From Panonychus citri (lineage: Eukaryota; Arthropoda; Arachnida; Trombidiformes; Tetranychidae): DNA of 64,000 bases. The DNA lies in the NCBI RefSeq assembly GCF_014898815.1, contig NW_026515512.1, positions 62,001-126,000 of the forward strand, read 5' to 3'. Shown here piece by piece: positions 1 to 11,743 of the stretch. How positions within the stretch are numbered: position 1 is the first letter of the stretch; each line of letters opens with the position of its first letter. The notes below the pieces were generated by a model, which saw nothing but the letters and a program-made list of their open reading frames with translations, searched no databases and was not told the origin of the DNA. A program made the translations under genes and the position numbers.

Positions 1-151
1 GTTACGATCGTGTAAGTGTATCAATTGATTGTTCAGATTGGTTGGTTAACAATAGAAGATGATAAATTTGATTGTTTATTATGATAATATTGGAATAATA
101 TCTTTTACAATCAGGTGACAGTTGGATAATCAGTTAATTATTAATAGTAGA

Positions 152-1562
152 TTAGTGATCTCCGTTGGTTAAACTTTGTTTATATTTTTCGCATCGTTCC
201 TTTGCTAATTTTACTTGTATCTTGATTTCCTTTGCATTGTCCATCATAATTGCCTGAAAAAGTGATTAGATGATTTTGAGAATTAATTGTTGATACAATA
301 AACTTTAACTTTTCTCCAATTAACTTACGAAAACAGAAGCCATCATTGGATTGATCTTCGCACACGAAACCGAAGTCCAAATAAAATGAATTAGAACTTC
401 ACCATAATCGAGTTCTCTCTTTAGATGTTCAATTGTGTCAACTTGAGGATCGATTTCTCCTTTACGAACTTTAATCAAATGTTCTAAATAGACCTTGAGG
501 GTGTGGAGTTTTTCTTCCGGTGTGGTGATCGTTTGAAAAGACCAAGTTTCAACTCGTCCTGGAATAAAACTTTTCAAGTAGAGAAACAAAGCTAAATCAT
601 AGGCTCGAAATCCATAACTACTGTTATCATAATCGATAATGAAGGCTCGATCGTCAAACGACTGACCGTTGGTTCTATCAAGTACATTTCCAAAGTGTAG
701 GTCATTATGACAATAGACACACGGAGATTTGATGAAAGGCTCCATATCCCGAAGCCATTGAGCGTAACCAGCATGATCAAAATCAATCATGTCCTGAATC
801 ATGGGTCTCAAATGAGGTTCATATAAGTCAACATTCAAAAATTGATTAGTTTCCTTGCCCGATTTGTAAAGTCTTTCGGCCAATTTCACCAGAGACCAGG
901 GGTCTTTAGAGATCGGCATTTCGAGTTGATGAATTTGAACCAACTTTCGTGTGAGACAATCAAGTAATTGCTGATTAGCCCATGATTCCTGGGGAAATTT
1001 ATTACTCTATGAGGATAAAGATAATTAGCCATTGATCACTAACGGAATATTATTAGAAACTTACCTCGATGAAATGTTCAATTCGTCCTTCATCAAATAC
1101 TCCATAGATTTTGGCTGCTAATCCTTTTTGGTGTAAAATCTCACCAATTAATGGAAGAGCATCTTTCGAGACGACAATCATGTCACCTTGATCACCGACG
1201 AATTCACTTCCATGTAATCGAACCAGAACTTTACTTGGAACATCAGATTTTAAGGTTGATTCTTTTGATTGTGATAACTTTAGATTGATACAAACGTAAA
1301 TACGATTACTGAGTCCATCTCTGTTATACAAATTGATTGGAAACAATTGAAACTGATTAGTTAATTGTTATGATGATGATGTAAACACTTACTCCACTGG
1401 TTCGATGATTGTTTCTTCCGCTTTTAAATCACTCCAAGGGCCACCAAGATATTCACCACAAATTTGTCTACAACGATCACGAATCTCATCGTTAATTGTA
1501 AAATCAACCAATTTTAATTGAGACACATCAGGTAATTCATTGGGCTCTTGTTGATTGTCCAT
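152..1562 (-). CDS. Choline/ethanolamine kinase (choline kinase-like)
   Basis: Phosphorylates choline or ethanolamine with ATP, the first step of the CDP-choline/CDP-ethanolamine (Kennedy) pathway, in the cytosol. I assemble four exons on the minus strand: 1562-1393, 1320-1065, 1006-329 and 253-152. All junctions are GT-AG, the phases agree, and the product is about 401 residues, normal for the family. An N-terminal lobe motif DGLSNR is followed by EGRIEHF. The catalytic Brenner-type motif CHNDLHFGN and the metal-binding IIDYDNSSYGFRAYD segment lie in exon 3. The last exon encodes a basic C-terminal helix typical of choline kinases. The SSYxxRxxD region looks closer to choline than to ethanolamine kinases, but substrate preference cannot be read reliably from sequence. 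Confidence 0.9.
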
Positions 1563-3417
1563 GTTGATTGTTACACGTTAGATGAATCTGATCCAGTGAA
1601 AATGGAAACTTGAAAGTAGTTAGTCAACTCGATTAAATTGCTCTCAACAATTTAATTGCTAGAACCATGGGAACGTTAATTGTTTATGAAAAGAGAAAAT
1701 TGAAAATAATCAAAAGAAATTGATAAAAAGTCCTTGGGCTTATAATCATTAAGATTTTCAATTGTTCAATTGTTAAACCGACTCAATTATAATCACGATT
1801 TTAATCACAATCGGTTGACAATGGTTAACCAACAAGTGCTTTTCAACTAAACTAATCAAAGGTAAATAATCTTTGCGCCAGAGATTAAATTGTTTACTAA
1901 TTGTTCCCCACTTGAAGGGCATTAATATCCCACTAATTAATCTGCAATTAAATTATACTGGGGAAAAAAAAGAGACCAAACTGAGACTATGACCGATGGG
2001 GCTTTGAGGTCGCAGTTCAACAGGTCAAATTTTCCCGTTTCTTGTTCAATTAGCGATAAACAATTTACCCAAATACAACAATCAACCTTCAATCCAGTGT
2101 ATTAATTAGTATTATATTATGTGTATACATTGGATTATAATTACGGTGCAATGTTTTCGTTGAACCTCAAAACAATTAGGTTAATATGAAACAATTAAGC
2201 TGAATTATTTTCTCAACTATTTAATCGTTGATTGTGATTAAATGTGAAATATTAACAAATTGATAGATTGTAATTGTATTTTCAACGTTGATTTTTGTTT
2301 TATTATCAATTGTTGTTATCCACAATTTATTGGAACAGGAAGAAGAAGATGAAATAAAGTGAAATGAATGATTAAATTGTTTGTTGATTGTTGTTTTTCA
2401 TGATTAATCCATCAAAATGAAAGCACAATTATTGCACAGTTAACATATAAGGCAAAGATATATAAGCATTAATTGTTTACATAAATATTATATAATATGT
2501 ATAAAGAAGTGTTGGTTTTCCAGTTTTTACTTTAACAGACAATCAATTGAACAATCAACATCATTTACAGTTGATTAAGAGATTGTGAATCTTTTGATTG
2601 TTTTTCCATCTGATATTAATTATCGTCATGATTGTGATGATATACAAAGAAAGAAAAACATCTTATTGATTGTTATTTTCGTAACGAATTGAATATCTTT
2701 GCAAAGATATTGATTCGAAAACGGGAAAACTGTTAATCTGATAATCTGATGATGATTACACATCCTTTTCAATGTTCATTTCATTTCCTGTTTATCGGGG
2801 AAAAACTATGAACAAGGTGAGTAATTGTTGTTTCATTGTCATCGATGATTATGATTATGATGATTCCAATGAGATGATTTGATGAGTAATAATAGTAGAA
2901 TATAAAAACTCTTGTTAATAAACTTGATAGTTGATGAAATTGTAGATGATAATCAATTGTTGTCAAAAGATTCAATAGCAATCAATGTATTGCAATGTAT
3001 TGTGAATAATAAGTTTGCAATTATGTGTTTCCTATTTTCTGTAACATTGAATTAATTGAGTTTTTTGACCAACAGTTAATTATAAAAAGTGCGATGTTAA
3101 TATCTGTGAATCTCATAATATCCTCGTGTTGATATAATGATGATTAATCCTTTTCCAAGAAATGTAGAGTTGTTTATACGAATAGAATATGTGTAAATGG
3201 TTGTTGAGAGAGTGCAGAGGATGATGATGATGATGATAATGAGAAAAGGGAGATGATGAAAAGAATAAGGAGAATAAAAAGAGAAGAAAACGAAAGTTGA
3301 GATGAATAAATCAGTAGAAACAGTTAAATATCATCTGATTGTAAATGAAAACTTGAAGGTGGAAAGAGAAAGAGAGATGATGAGGAAAGAAAGGAACAGA
3401 ATTTCATTTTCGTTTAT

Positions 3418-3420
<3 letters not shown>

Positions 3421-3451
<31 letters not shown>
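3421..3451. repeat. (GA)n microsatellite
   Basis: An uninterrupted GA dinucleotide run of about 31 bases, surrounded by looser purine-rich sequence. Confidence 0.95.
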
Positions 3452-3455
<4 letters not shown>

Positions 3456-4538
3456 AAACGAAATGAATTGAAGCAAAGAGAGCAAGAGAAAGTAAATATT
3501 TGGCACAGAGAGATTCCTGATCAATAGCTTCTTGTGTTTGACCTGCAGCTAAGCCTACAGCTCATCGAGGTTTCCCTTTAATTTTTTGCTTATTTTCATG
3601 CTCTCTCTCTCTCTCACTTTCTCTAGAGGTGGAAACGAAAGAGCGAAAGATGATAGAGGAAGAGGGAGGGAGGAAAGAGCAAGGGAGAAGGAGAGATGAG
3701 CAATGATGAAATGATTGGTCGCTTTGCACTGTTTATGCCTCGTAAATAATTACATGTACATAAGAAAAAGGCTTTCTGGTTAAACATGATTAGAAACGAT
3801 AATTGTCTCTCCTTTTGTGTTTGTCCTTCGCCTTTGTTATAAACCAACAATATCATTATCTCGTTGAGAAGTGATGTTAACAGGAAAATCAACAGAAGCT
3901 AAAAAGTTCATGTACTTTATTGGCTTAAGAAATGAGACATTTATTGTCATCATTGTCAAATTATCTGGGACGGTAAATGTTGTTGTTGTTGTTGTGTATC
4001 AATTTGATTGATTTATCGCAGGTTTGGGTGATTGGACTTTTGTATGACACTTTTTGGTAATTTATCGTTTGCTTTTTTTAAAGATTCATACAAGTTAATG
4101 ATTGTTTTAACAGGGGCTCGAATCAGAGAGATAGAGAGAGAGAAAGAAAGAGAGAGGATATTATTGTAAACAATCATAATTCAGGTATAAAAGGTTAATT
4201 TTGTGCGAACAGGAAATTGGATCAGAGTATCAGAGTTCCGCTGGTGATTGCAATTTTCATTTGCAATTAGAATGATAATCAAAATGAAACAGATGAATAT
4301 CAAGATTGGAAGAAAATGAAATAGCTAAGCTTTTAAGTCATTGGCTTTTCGTTGCTTCAAAGTTTTTTGCTTTGGGTGTTTGAGTCAATGACAGAATTTG
4401 ATTAAGGCACTTGAACCTTTTCTTGCTCGTTCAGAATTCAGATGTTTAGCAAAATAATCATCAATTTCTGGTATTGGCATCGACTCTAGAAATGGATATT
4501 CAATTTCATTTAGTGTTTGTAGTTATTACTTTCACAAG

Positions 4539-4560
4539 GATGATGATGATGATGATGATG
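4539..4560. repeat. (GAT)n microsatellite
   Basis: About seven GAT units in a row within the AT-rich spacer upstream of the GAB-like copy A 3' end. Confidence 0.9.
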
Positions 4561-5144
4561 GTGACAATGGAGACTCTTGAGAGTTGCATTAGTCACATTT
4601 CAAGTAAAGATGAGAGTGCATATTAATCACAAGTTGATTTGATGAATTGGATGCACAATCACAGAGAGAAATTAAGTTTTCATGTTGACTTTGTGATCGA
4701 TTGACATTTCCCAGAGTAATCCAGTCTGTTTATAATCTTCCATTGATGTTCAATTCTCACCCTTCATTTAGAATGATATGATTAACCAATATCTTCCAAA
4801 TCAACTTAGTTCAATAAGATTAAACTTACGAAAAATTAAGAGATTAACATCAATTGTAATAGTAAATTGATATTGATTGGCGAAAGAAGATAACATGTAA
4901 AATTTGATATTATCTTTGAATTTCTCTCTCTCTCTCTGATTGTTGTGTATTTGAGCCAAGATGAAGATAAAATAAGAGGATGAATCGAATCATTTTGCAC
5001 CATGAAATGCACAATAGTCAGGATAGAAATTTGGACGTGTTAAGAGGATGATGATGAAGATTTGATACAGTTTAGAGTTGAAATAATAAAAGTCTTTAAC
5101 ATGGATAATTAAAATTTGATAACTTTTGTTTAACACTAGCAAAC

Positions 5145-7101
5145 TCAATCTCTCTCCACTAATCGTTGTGAACTTATTCTAAGTTGACGGAAAGCATCAG
5201 TTGCAACAAAATCGATACTTTTATATACTGTTGACTGAGAACCACTTAAACTGGATGTTCCAATGAGATCCTTTGAATGATTCAACGATGACTTGAATGG
5301 ATCAGATGAATTAGATGAACGTGAACGAGGTGAATCTTTGCCTTTACTGTTTCCCATTAGATCAAGATCCAGGTAAGTTACATTTGGAGAGTCGATTGGT
5401 GATTTTCTAGGAATAGTATAAGCGCGACGAGACTAAAATAGAGAGAAAAGAAGAAGAAGAAGAAGAAGAAGATGGAAAAATAGAAATGAGAATCGAGTTG
5501 AAGGACAAATTGTGAAGATAATTATCATGTTTAGTTAAATATTGCAAGAGAAATAAAATGATTCAAGGACAAACCTGATCGTCTAAAGATGAATTTCGTT
5601 TATGGAAAATGGAAGAGTGACTGATTATATCTTCATCTGAATTTGATTCATCTCGAGTAACATGATGTTGAAATTGTCTTCCTCTTGAAGGAACTCGAGG
5701 TGGCCCATCAGCCAAGTGTCTTTATGGTAAACATTTAAAGATTAGAATAAATTAATTTATCCCTTTAATCAAACAAATGTGAATCAATAGTTTAAAAAGA
5801 GTAATTACCTTGTTGGTTTAATATAAGATTTCGAGTGAGCTGGTGGAGGTGCGAGAGTAAATGTTGGACTTGTCGGAGAAACATTTGTATCAGAATCAGA
5901 GTCTCGTCGTTTTGGCTTTAAATCTCGATTAACTGCCGGAGGTGTGAGACTTTTGGACAGAGAGCCGCTTGAAGAAAGCGAATCAAATGCAGAGTTTGGT
6001 GTAGATGGAGATCGATCACAATTATCCAAATCAAAAGCAATCGTATTATCGTCTAGATAAACAGGTAAAGTTCCCTTGTAATCGTAAGTGAAAACTGGAG
6101 GTTTACTTAAATGACCTGGAGGCGCATTAGTGTAAGAATGACTGTTCCCTTTGGTAGTTCGGTTACCAGGAGCGGGAATTGCAGTTCTCATGCTATTAAA
6201 TACTGGTTCTGATTTTGGGAAATCATAAACATCATCAAGAGTTAATGGTTGAGAGGTTGGGGTGTTTACTATGTTGTTGTTATTGTTGTTGTTATGTTGA
6301 TTATTATGTTGATTGTTATTGTTGATAATGTTGTTGATGTTGATGTTAATGTTGTTGTTTGAACTTGAATTAATGGTGGGATTAAATTGGCCTGATGGTG
6401 ACGATGGTGAATCTAAATGACTATTGAATGGAGTTGAAGGTGATAAATGATCGTTGCTATTAAAATGGTTTGTTCCATAAGCAGGAGAGCAACTTTCGGA
6501 TTTGCTTCGATTGTTCAACTTCTTAGGCTTGGGTGGCCTTGGCGGTGGTTCATTCCTGTAGCTTGAATGGCCAAATTCACCATTGGGCTTACTGACTCGA
6601 CTACGAAGGGAAAGAGTTGAATTGTTGGAATCGGAGAGACGCTCATGCCGATTGAGTGTATGACTCAATGGACCAACAGTCAGATTGTGAGGTTTGCTTT
6701 TACGAGCATTGAGTGTGTGGGACGATGAGAGAGAGAGACCAGTGGATGGAGAGTTGATCAGGCGCTACTTTGGTGAAGACACTTGAACGAGGAACATCAT
6801 AGTTGGTCACCTGATGATGATTGTGATTCAGGTTATGGTTATGATGGACCCCAGGGCTGGGGGTCAGTTGCTTGTACCCCAGTCCATGAGACTGATGAAT
6901 TGGATGGTGAACACTGGAAGATGAACAAGATGGCAGAGGAGGAGGGGGAAGGTGATGGTTACTGTTAGGATAACCTTTGAAAGAAACTGGTTTCCCAGTA
7001 TAACATTCAGATATAGGGATGTAAGGCCCAGAAGGTTCGTCGTCAAAATCAATTGGTACTTTAGTTGCTTGGGATGAAGATGCTTCTTTTGACTGGATCA
7101 T
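5145..7101 (-). CDS. GAB/DOS-like docking adaptor, copy A, no PH domain, frame break in main exon
   Basis: GAB/DOS adaptors are membrane-recruited scaffolds that, once tyrosine phosphorylated, bind SHP2, PI3K and Crk-type SH2 proteins below receptor tyrosine kinases. Exons on the minus strand are 7101-5809, 5719-5575 and 5432-5145. Candidate SH2 docking tyrosines are visible: GPYIPI, NYDVP, DDVYDFP, VTYLDLDL (the GAB SHP2-type site) and TVYKSIDFVA near the C-terminus. A PPPRPPKPKK stretch could bind SH3 domains, and a polyasparagine tract lies mid-protein. The N-terminal PH domain that defines GAB proteins is not visible upstream. The main exon changes frame near 6755-6770, where this copy is one base shorter than copy B at 50770-52679. 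The first ATG is at 7101; the true 5' end is uncertain. The last two exons are open and clearly diverged from copy B. It could be a truncated paralogue or a gene with a consensus error. Confidence 0.72.
5449..5471. repeat. (GAA)n microsatellite in GAB copy A intron
   Basis: About eight AAG/GAA units inside the second intron of the GAB-like gene. Copy B does not have it at the matching position. Confidence 0.85.
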
Positions 7102-7604
7102 TTGTATTAAGATCAATTGGATTGTGAGGACGATGGAAACAACAACAACAATGGCGGAAAAGGCACAACATTAAATTGAGAGAGAGAGAAAGAGAGAGAG
7201 AGAGAGACACTTGTTGCAGTTCTCGGAAAAGCAGGAGAATAGAATTGAATTGAAATGAATTAAAGAGACTCAAAGGAAGAGCAGAAGATGAAGAAAAGTG
7301 AAGATGAAGATGATTTGGTTGGAAGAGAAAACATTTAAACGTCAATTAATGCGAAGAGATGGTTGATTGTGATGGAGAGAAGAAAACGAAACTGTAATTG
7401 CTGCGAAAAGAAAGTGTTGCATTAATGTGAACAATTATGGAGAAGCAAAAGTGAGGGAAATTTAATAAAATGGTCGAAATTGAATTGGAATAAAAAAGAA
7501 AAGAAAAAAAATGTTCTTTTCTTTTGACCTACTACTTTTCGCTGTTTAGGACGTTATGAGAATGTGAGAAAATGAATCAACAAGATGAAGATGAGAAGAT
7601 GAAG
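5803..7604 (-). repeat. Inverted duplicate arm A (GAB 5' region and main exon)
   Basis: This segment is the reverse complement of 50268-52058 at near identity. By eye the differences are a few substitutions and four small length changes: a GA-run difference near 7190-7210, one AAC unit near 7140-7150, one base near 6760, and 12 bases in the polyasparagine codons near 6270-6300. On the 3' side near-identity stops just inside the intron after the main exon, where homology continues at clearly lower identity. On the 5' side it stops abruptly at about 7604. Confidence 0.92.
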
Positions 7605-8936
7605 ACCAGGCCTCTCTCTCTCTCTTTTCTCTCTCCTTCTCTTCTCTTTCTTTCTCTCTTTCTCTTTAATCGAAATTAACTGAAAGACTTTATCTTCTCT
7701 CTCTCTTTCTATTTCTATTCTCCTTTTCTCTTCTCTTCCTGTCTCTTTTTTCTCATCTCAATCTTCCTTTAGTCTCTTCGTTCTTCTCTCTCTCATTCGC
7801 TGGAATCCAGTCTCACTTTTCTTTTTCTACCTGTCTGAAGATTATCATCATTCTATTCATCGTTAACTAATATTCTCTTTTTAGTATTTGTTACAACGAA
7901 ATAATTTCTCCATTTTCACCGATTCTTTTTTTTCTTCTTCGTTTTCTGCAGAAAAACTTTTGTACACTTAATTTCTGTTCGAATTGCAGAATTTTCTTCA
8001 TGTCAAGTTTATAGAATTTGATTATTTACGTTATCGAGAGACGAAAAGAGAGAGAGAGAGAAGAGAAAGAATGAGAATCATGTTGGACAACAGGTTCCTG
8101 GTTATTCCTTGTTATCCAGGTTTAGCTGATGGATAACATTCCTTTTATCATCTTCTAATTTTCTTCTCTTTCTTTTAAGACATCAAGGTTTTCTCAGCCT
8201 TTCGCAGTTTTCATCTTCTTCTTTCTTTTTCTTCTTCTCTCATCTTTCGATCACCTTAACCATTGTTACAGTAAAGAAGAAGGAGAAGAAGAAGAAGAAG
8301 AAACTGGCGAAAGATGGAAAAGAAGAAGAAGAAGATGATGAGAAGGGGAAGGTAAAATTCTTGCAGCAGGGATAATCTATCACCAGGGTGGTCTTCATCT
8401 TCATCTTCTCTTTCTTCGGGCTCTCTCACACTCTCAGAGTGAGCTTGTTACTTGTTCAATTCCGGGGCCAACTTAACTTTCTCTCTCTCTCTCTCTCTCT
8501 CTCTCAACTATAATTGCAACACGCAGTGAGAAACATTCCTTATAGCAACTCAATCCTTCATCATCATCGTTTCAGCCTCTTTACCCTGCAATTTATCAAC
8601 ATTTTTGCATAAACAAGGTAAACCACCGAAAAGCTGAAAAAAGCATAAGCCTTTATCGCTCCTTCTTCATCTTCATCATCATCATCATCTCTCTCTTTCT
8701 ACTTATCCTCATTTAATCAATAATTTACTTTGCACTTATCACAATCACAATGAATGCGAATTGCAAAACTCACCAGTTATCCTGTTTTTTTAGACAAATG
8801 TGCATCTCAATTTTCAAAATGCAATGGAGCTCAAAATGGATCAATTTTTGCAATATCGTTAATAAATTTCCTTTAACGAAGCACAATCACAATTAGATGA
8901 TATTTAATGTAAATTATTACACTTATTTTCATCTAG
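7605..8936. other. CT-rich intergenic region
   Basis: Pyrimidine-rich sequence with many CT and TTC runs, including an uninterrupted (CT)n at about 8480-8505. No exon-like frame with splice sites was found. In particular, no PH-domain exons for the adjoining GAB-like gene are visible on the minus strand. Confidence 0.6.
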
Positions 8937-9008
8937 TCCGATGTGGTCTAGTGGCTAGGATATCTGGCTTTCACCCAGAAGGCCCGGGTTCGATTCCCGG
9001 CATCGGAG
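8937..9008 (+). tRNA. tRNA-Glu (anticodon UUC)
   Basis: A 7-bp acceptor stem pairs 8937-8943 with 9001-9007 perfectly, followed by discriminator G at 9008. The anticodon stem pairs 8963-8967 with 8975-8979 around a seven-base loop whose middle bases 8970-8972 are TTC. The D-arm with GTGGCTAGGA and the T-arm with GGTTCGATTCC match nuclear eukaryotic tRNA-Glu, including A- and B-box promoter sequences. There is no intron. A T-run follows shortly downstream, as expected for polymerase III termination. Confidence 0.97.
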
Positions 9009-10291
9009 TAATTTTTTGTTCATTCTCATGAGAAGAGAGAGAATTTCAATTGAATTAACTAATTGCAAGTCTTGGAAATTGGTGTTCAATGAACTTTTGA
9101 TAATAAAAATGATGGAAAAACATTGAATGGAAATTGAATGTTATTTTTTTTTAGAATAAAAGAAAATTTAAAGTTTATCTGGGATCAGATGTTAGAGATG
9201 ATGATGAGGATGTGGTTGGAAAGAAGAAGATGAAGAGTGAGAATAAGTGAGAGAGTAAAGAATAACATGGGGAGAGAGAGGGCGGCAAGAGGAGGATAAA
9301 GAGAAGATCGACTTTGTTGCGGGCCTCTTTTCTTCTTCATCATCATCTTCTCATCAGAATCCGGGTTTAAATGGTTTACCAATGGAGAGTTTAGTCCAAT
9401 AAAGCTTCATCATCCTTCATCCTTGAGGATATTGAAGATCGTTGGGCTATTCAGTTGACCTGGAATAGAATGAGAGAGAAATGATAATGATGAGAAAATG
9501 AGAGGCGAGATTCAACAATCTAAATCAACATCGAATTGAAATTTAGTTACTTGTTGTGGTCAATTAATTGTGTCCAGCAAATGGTCAATTTTCGAGATTC
9601 ATTTAGTTTAGTTTTTTTCTATCACAAGTTTTAATTGCTAAAACTATTCCAACAATTGAACTAACGAAATGAGAATCAGAATTCAGGCCTAGATTATTGC
9701 AACGAATTTAAGTTTATCGTCTAATTGGAGACCAATTTAGTTGATTTAGTTTGAAAGGAATCGTTTTGGAAATTTTTGCAGAATCTGATAATATGAAGAT
9801 GAAGTTATTAGAAATGCAATTATGATTTGGAATCATTAATTTGTGACAATCAATTTAGTTTCTTCTTTTGATTTTAATAGTACAATTTGATTGGATTGTT
9901 GTGAGTTATTATATAGTGTAATTGGTTTGGTAAAAAGTTTTGATTAATTGATTTTCAGTATTTCTTGGTGGAAATCATGATTATTGATTCTCTCAGAGTT
10001 TCTGATTGCAATGATTAAAAGAAAAAAAACAGAATTTAATTGTTAGTTTATATTGTGGATCGACTTTATATTCTGTTAGTTTTTCCTTTGCTTTTGGCTC
10101 ATGTATCAAGAGTGTTGAGTAAATTGTAAGCTCTCGATTGATGCGAATTAGTAAATTTGTATTAACTTTTTTCCATAGTTGATTAGCCTTCTCGTGGTGA
10201 TCAAACTGGTGGAAATTTAGCTCGATTTGAAGATCTTTAATTTTAGTCAAGTGTTTGTTTCCTTTGATCACTGGATTAGATTTAAAGATGA
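9009..10291. other. Intergenic region, no recognised gene
   Basis: Apart from the T-run after the tRNA I see only AT-rich sequence and short purine tracts. An open frame at 9185-9382 (-) is low-complexity and has no splice or homology support. Confidence 0.55.
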
Positions 10292-11032
10292 TTATGCAGT
10301 TGATTCGAGAGTTGGATTCAGTAATGTGATCAATATGTAATCTTTGTCTGGAAAGGAAAAGAAATGAAAAACAAATAATTACAAATGACATCAAATGTGT
10401 AAGATAGATTGTTGAACCATTTGCTTTTCAAATTGTGATTGATTTTCCATTTGTCATTGAGGGAAAGTCAGAAGACAATAGTTGACAAAAATGATCGGTG
10501 ATCATTTCATCAATGACAATTACAAATTGGTCACGATCAAAGTATAGAACTGATTAATAGAATTTAGATGAAAGTAATTTATTAAATTACCTTGAGAATA
10601 AAGAATGAAATTGAAGATAAAAAAGAAAAATCAATTGACAATCTACTCACCAGGAACAACAATAAATTCAATTCTTTTAGTTCGTATCTTTAGAAAGGTA
10701 AGTTCATCATTCATATACTCTTTGTCTTTAAGAGCCATTCGAGCCTTTTCAACGATGTCACAAATTATGTTGGCATAACTTTCTGATGATTCCTTGTTCT
10801 CGGATAGAGTTGATTTAATTATGTTCCCTTCATCATCGGTAACAATAACTCCCATCACCGATTTGTGAGTACTTTCAATACGTTTAAGGGTTTCTTCAAT
10901 TTCTGCCTTCAAACCATACAAATCAAAACAGAAAACAGAAAATAGAAAATAGAAAAACAAAAATTAGTAATCACACAAATGACAATTTTCATTTCATTCT
11001 ATTCATTTCTCAACATTACAACTTACATTCAT
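10292..11032 (-). CDS. Dynein light chain roadblock-type, copy A
   Basis: Roadblock/LC7 light chains dimerise and bind the dynein intermediate chain in the cytoplasmic dynein motor. Coding exons on the minus strand are 11032-11027 (only ATG AAT), 10906-10651 and 10347-10292, with GT-AG junctions and a total of 105 residues, close to the usual 96. The protein begins MNAEIEETLKRIES, contains SVMGVIVTDDEGNIIKST and ELTFLKIRTKR, and ends VVPDKDYILITLLNPTLES, matching the family from end to end. An untranslated 5' exon probably lies near 11033-11058. Exons 1-2 with their introns are near-identical to copy B at 22444-23196, whereas exon 3 has five substitutions in 56 bases, one of which changes Tyr to Phe. 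Confidence 0.93.
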
Positions 11033-11281
11033 TGTTTCCTCAATAACCGGAGAGATGGACTATAAAAATACAAGTAAAATTATTGTGAATCTAAAGTTGA
11101 ATCAATTAGATGATTAAAAAGACAATTAAATGTTGATAGAAATTGAGAGATGAAATGAAAACAAAAATTAAATTTCTGTTTCCATTGACAACTAACATTG
11201 TAAACAGAGACAAAAACGTTAACCGAATTGATCAGAAATTTGTGCTGCCATCTCTTGACCCTGAAACTCACTAAGGAATAA
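10639..11281 (-). repeat. Inverted duplicate arm A (roadblock 5' region)
   Basis: Near-identical reverse complement of 22189-22830, covering the upstream region, tiny first coding exon, intron and second exon. Differences are a handful of substitutions and short indels in introns and one synonymous change at the last proline codon. Identity ends 12 bases into the following intron. Confidence 0.9.
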
Positions 11282-11743
11282 ATTGAATAAATTGATCGAA
11301 ATCATCTGGAAATGAATTGGTGATTAAACTGATTGATTAAAAAAAGCAATTTGGACCGACAGGCTCGAGTCAAGTTTCTCTCTTTCGATTTTGCTTTCTA
11401 TTTCTAATTGATTCAACTGATTTCATAGAATATCAAAACTTTTTGATTACTTGTTGTTTCTATTTTTCCCTCATCTTTGGTGAGAAACTGGAAATTGTAA
11501 ATTTTGATCAATTTAATTTGAATTGATTAAATTTCCTCCATTACATTTGCTTGTAGTGATTACCAAAGATGTTCCATTTTGTTGTTGTAAGCTTAATATT
11601 TGTTTTGTCTGGTATGTGTATAATATATCGTATTTTATGTACAAGTATAAGTAGGATTAATCCTGACATTTTCTTCGTAACTTTTTACAACAATCAATCA
11701 GTCGAAAAAAAAACAAAATGTATACATTTATTATTAATCGGTA
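11282..11743. other. Spacer between roadblock A and ILRUN
   Basis: AT-rich sequence without a supported exon. The open frame at 11569-11766 (+) partly overlaps the antisense of the last ILRUN exon and has no family resemblance. Confidence 0.5.

Larger units (their letters stand above)
1563..5144. other. AT-rich intergenic region without recognised genes
   Basis: I see no coding exon with splice support. The stretch is AT-rich with scattered GA and GAT microsatellites. The few short open frames are low-complexity or antisense to purine tracts. Confidence 0.6.

Noticed and set aside
6783..6968. Plus-strand open frame inside GAB copy A
   Set aside because: Antisense shadow of a low-complexity His/Pro/Asn region; the same shadow occurs in copy B.
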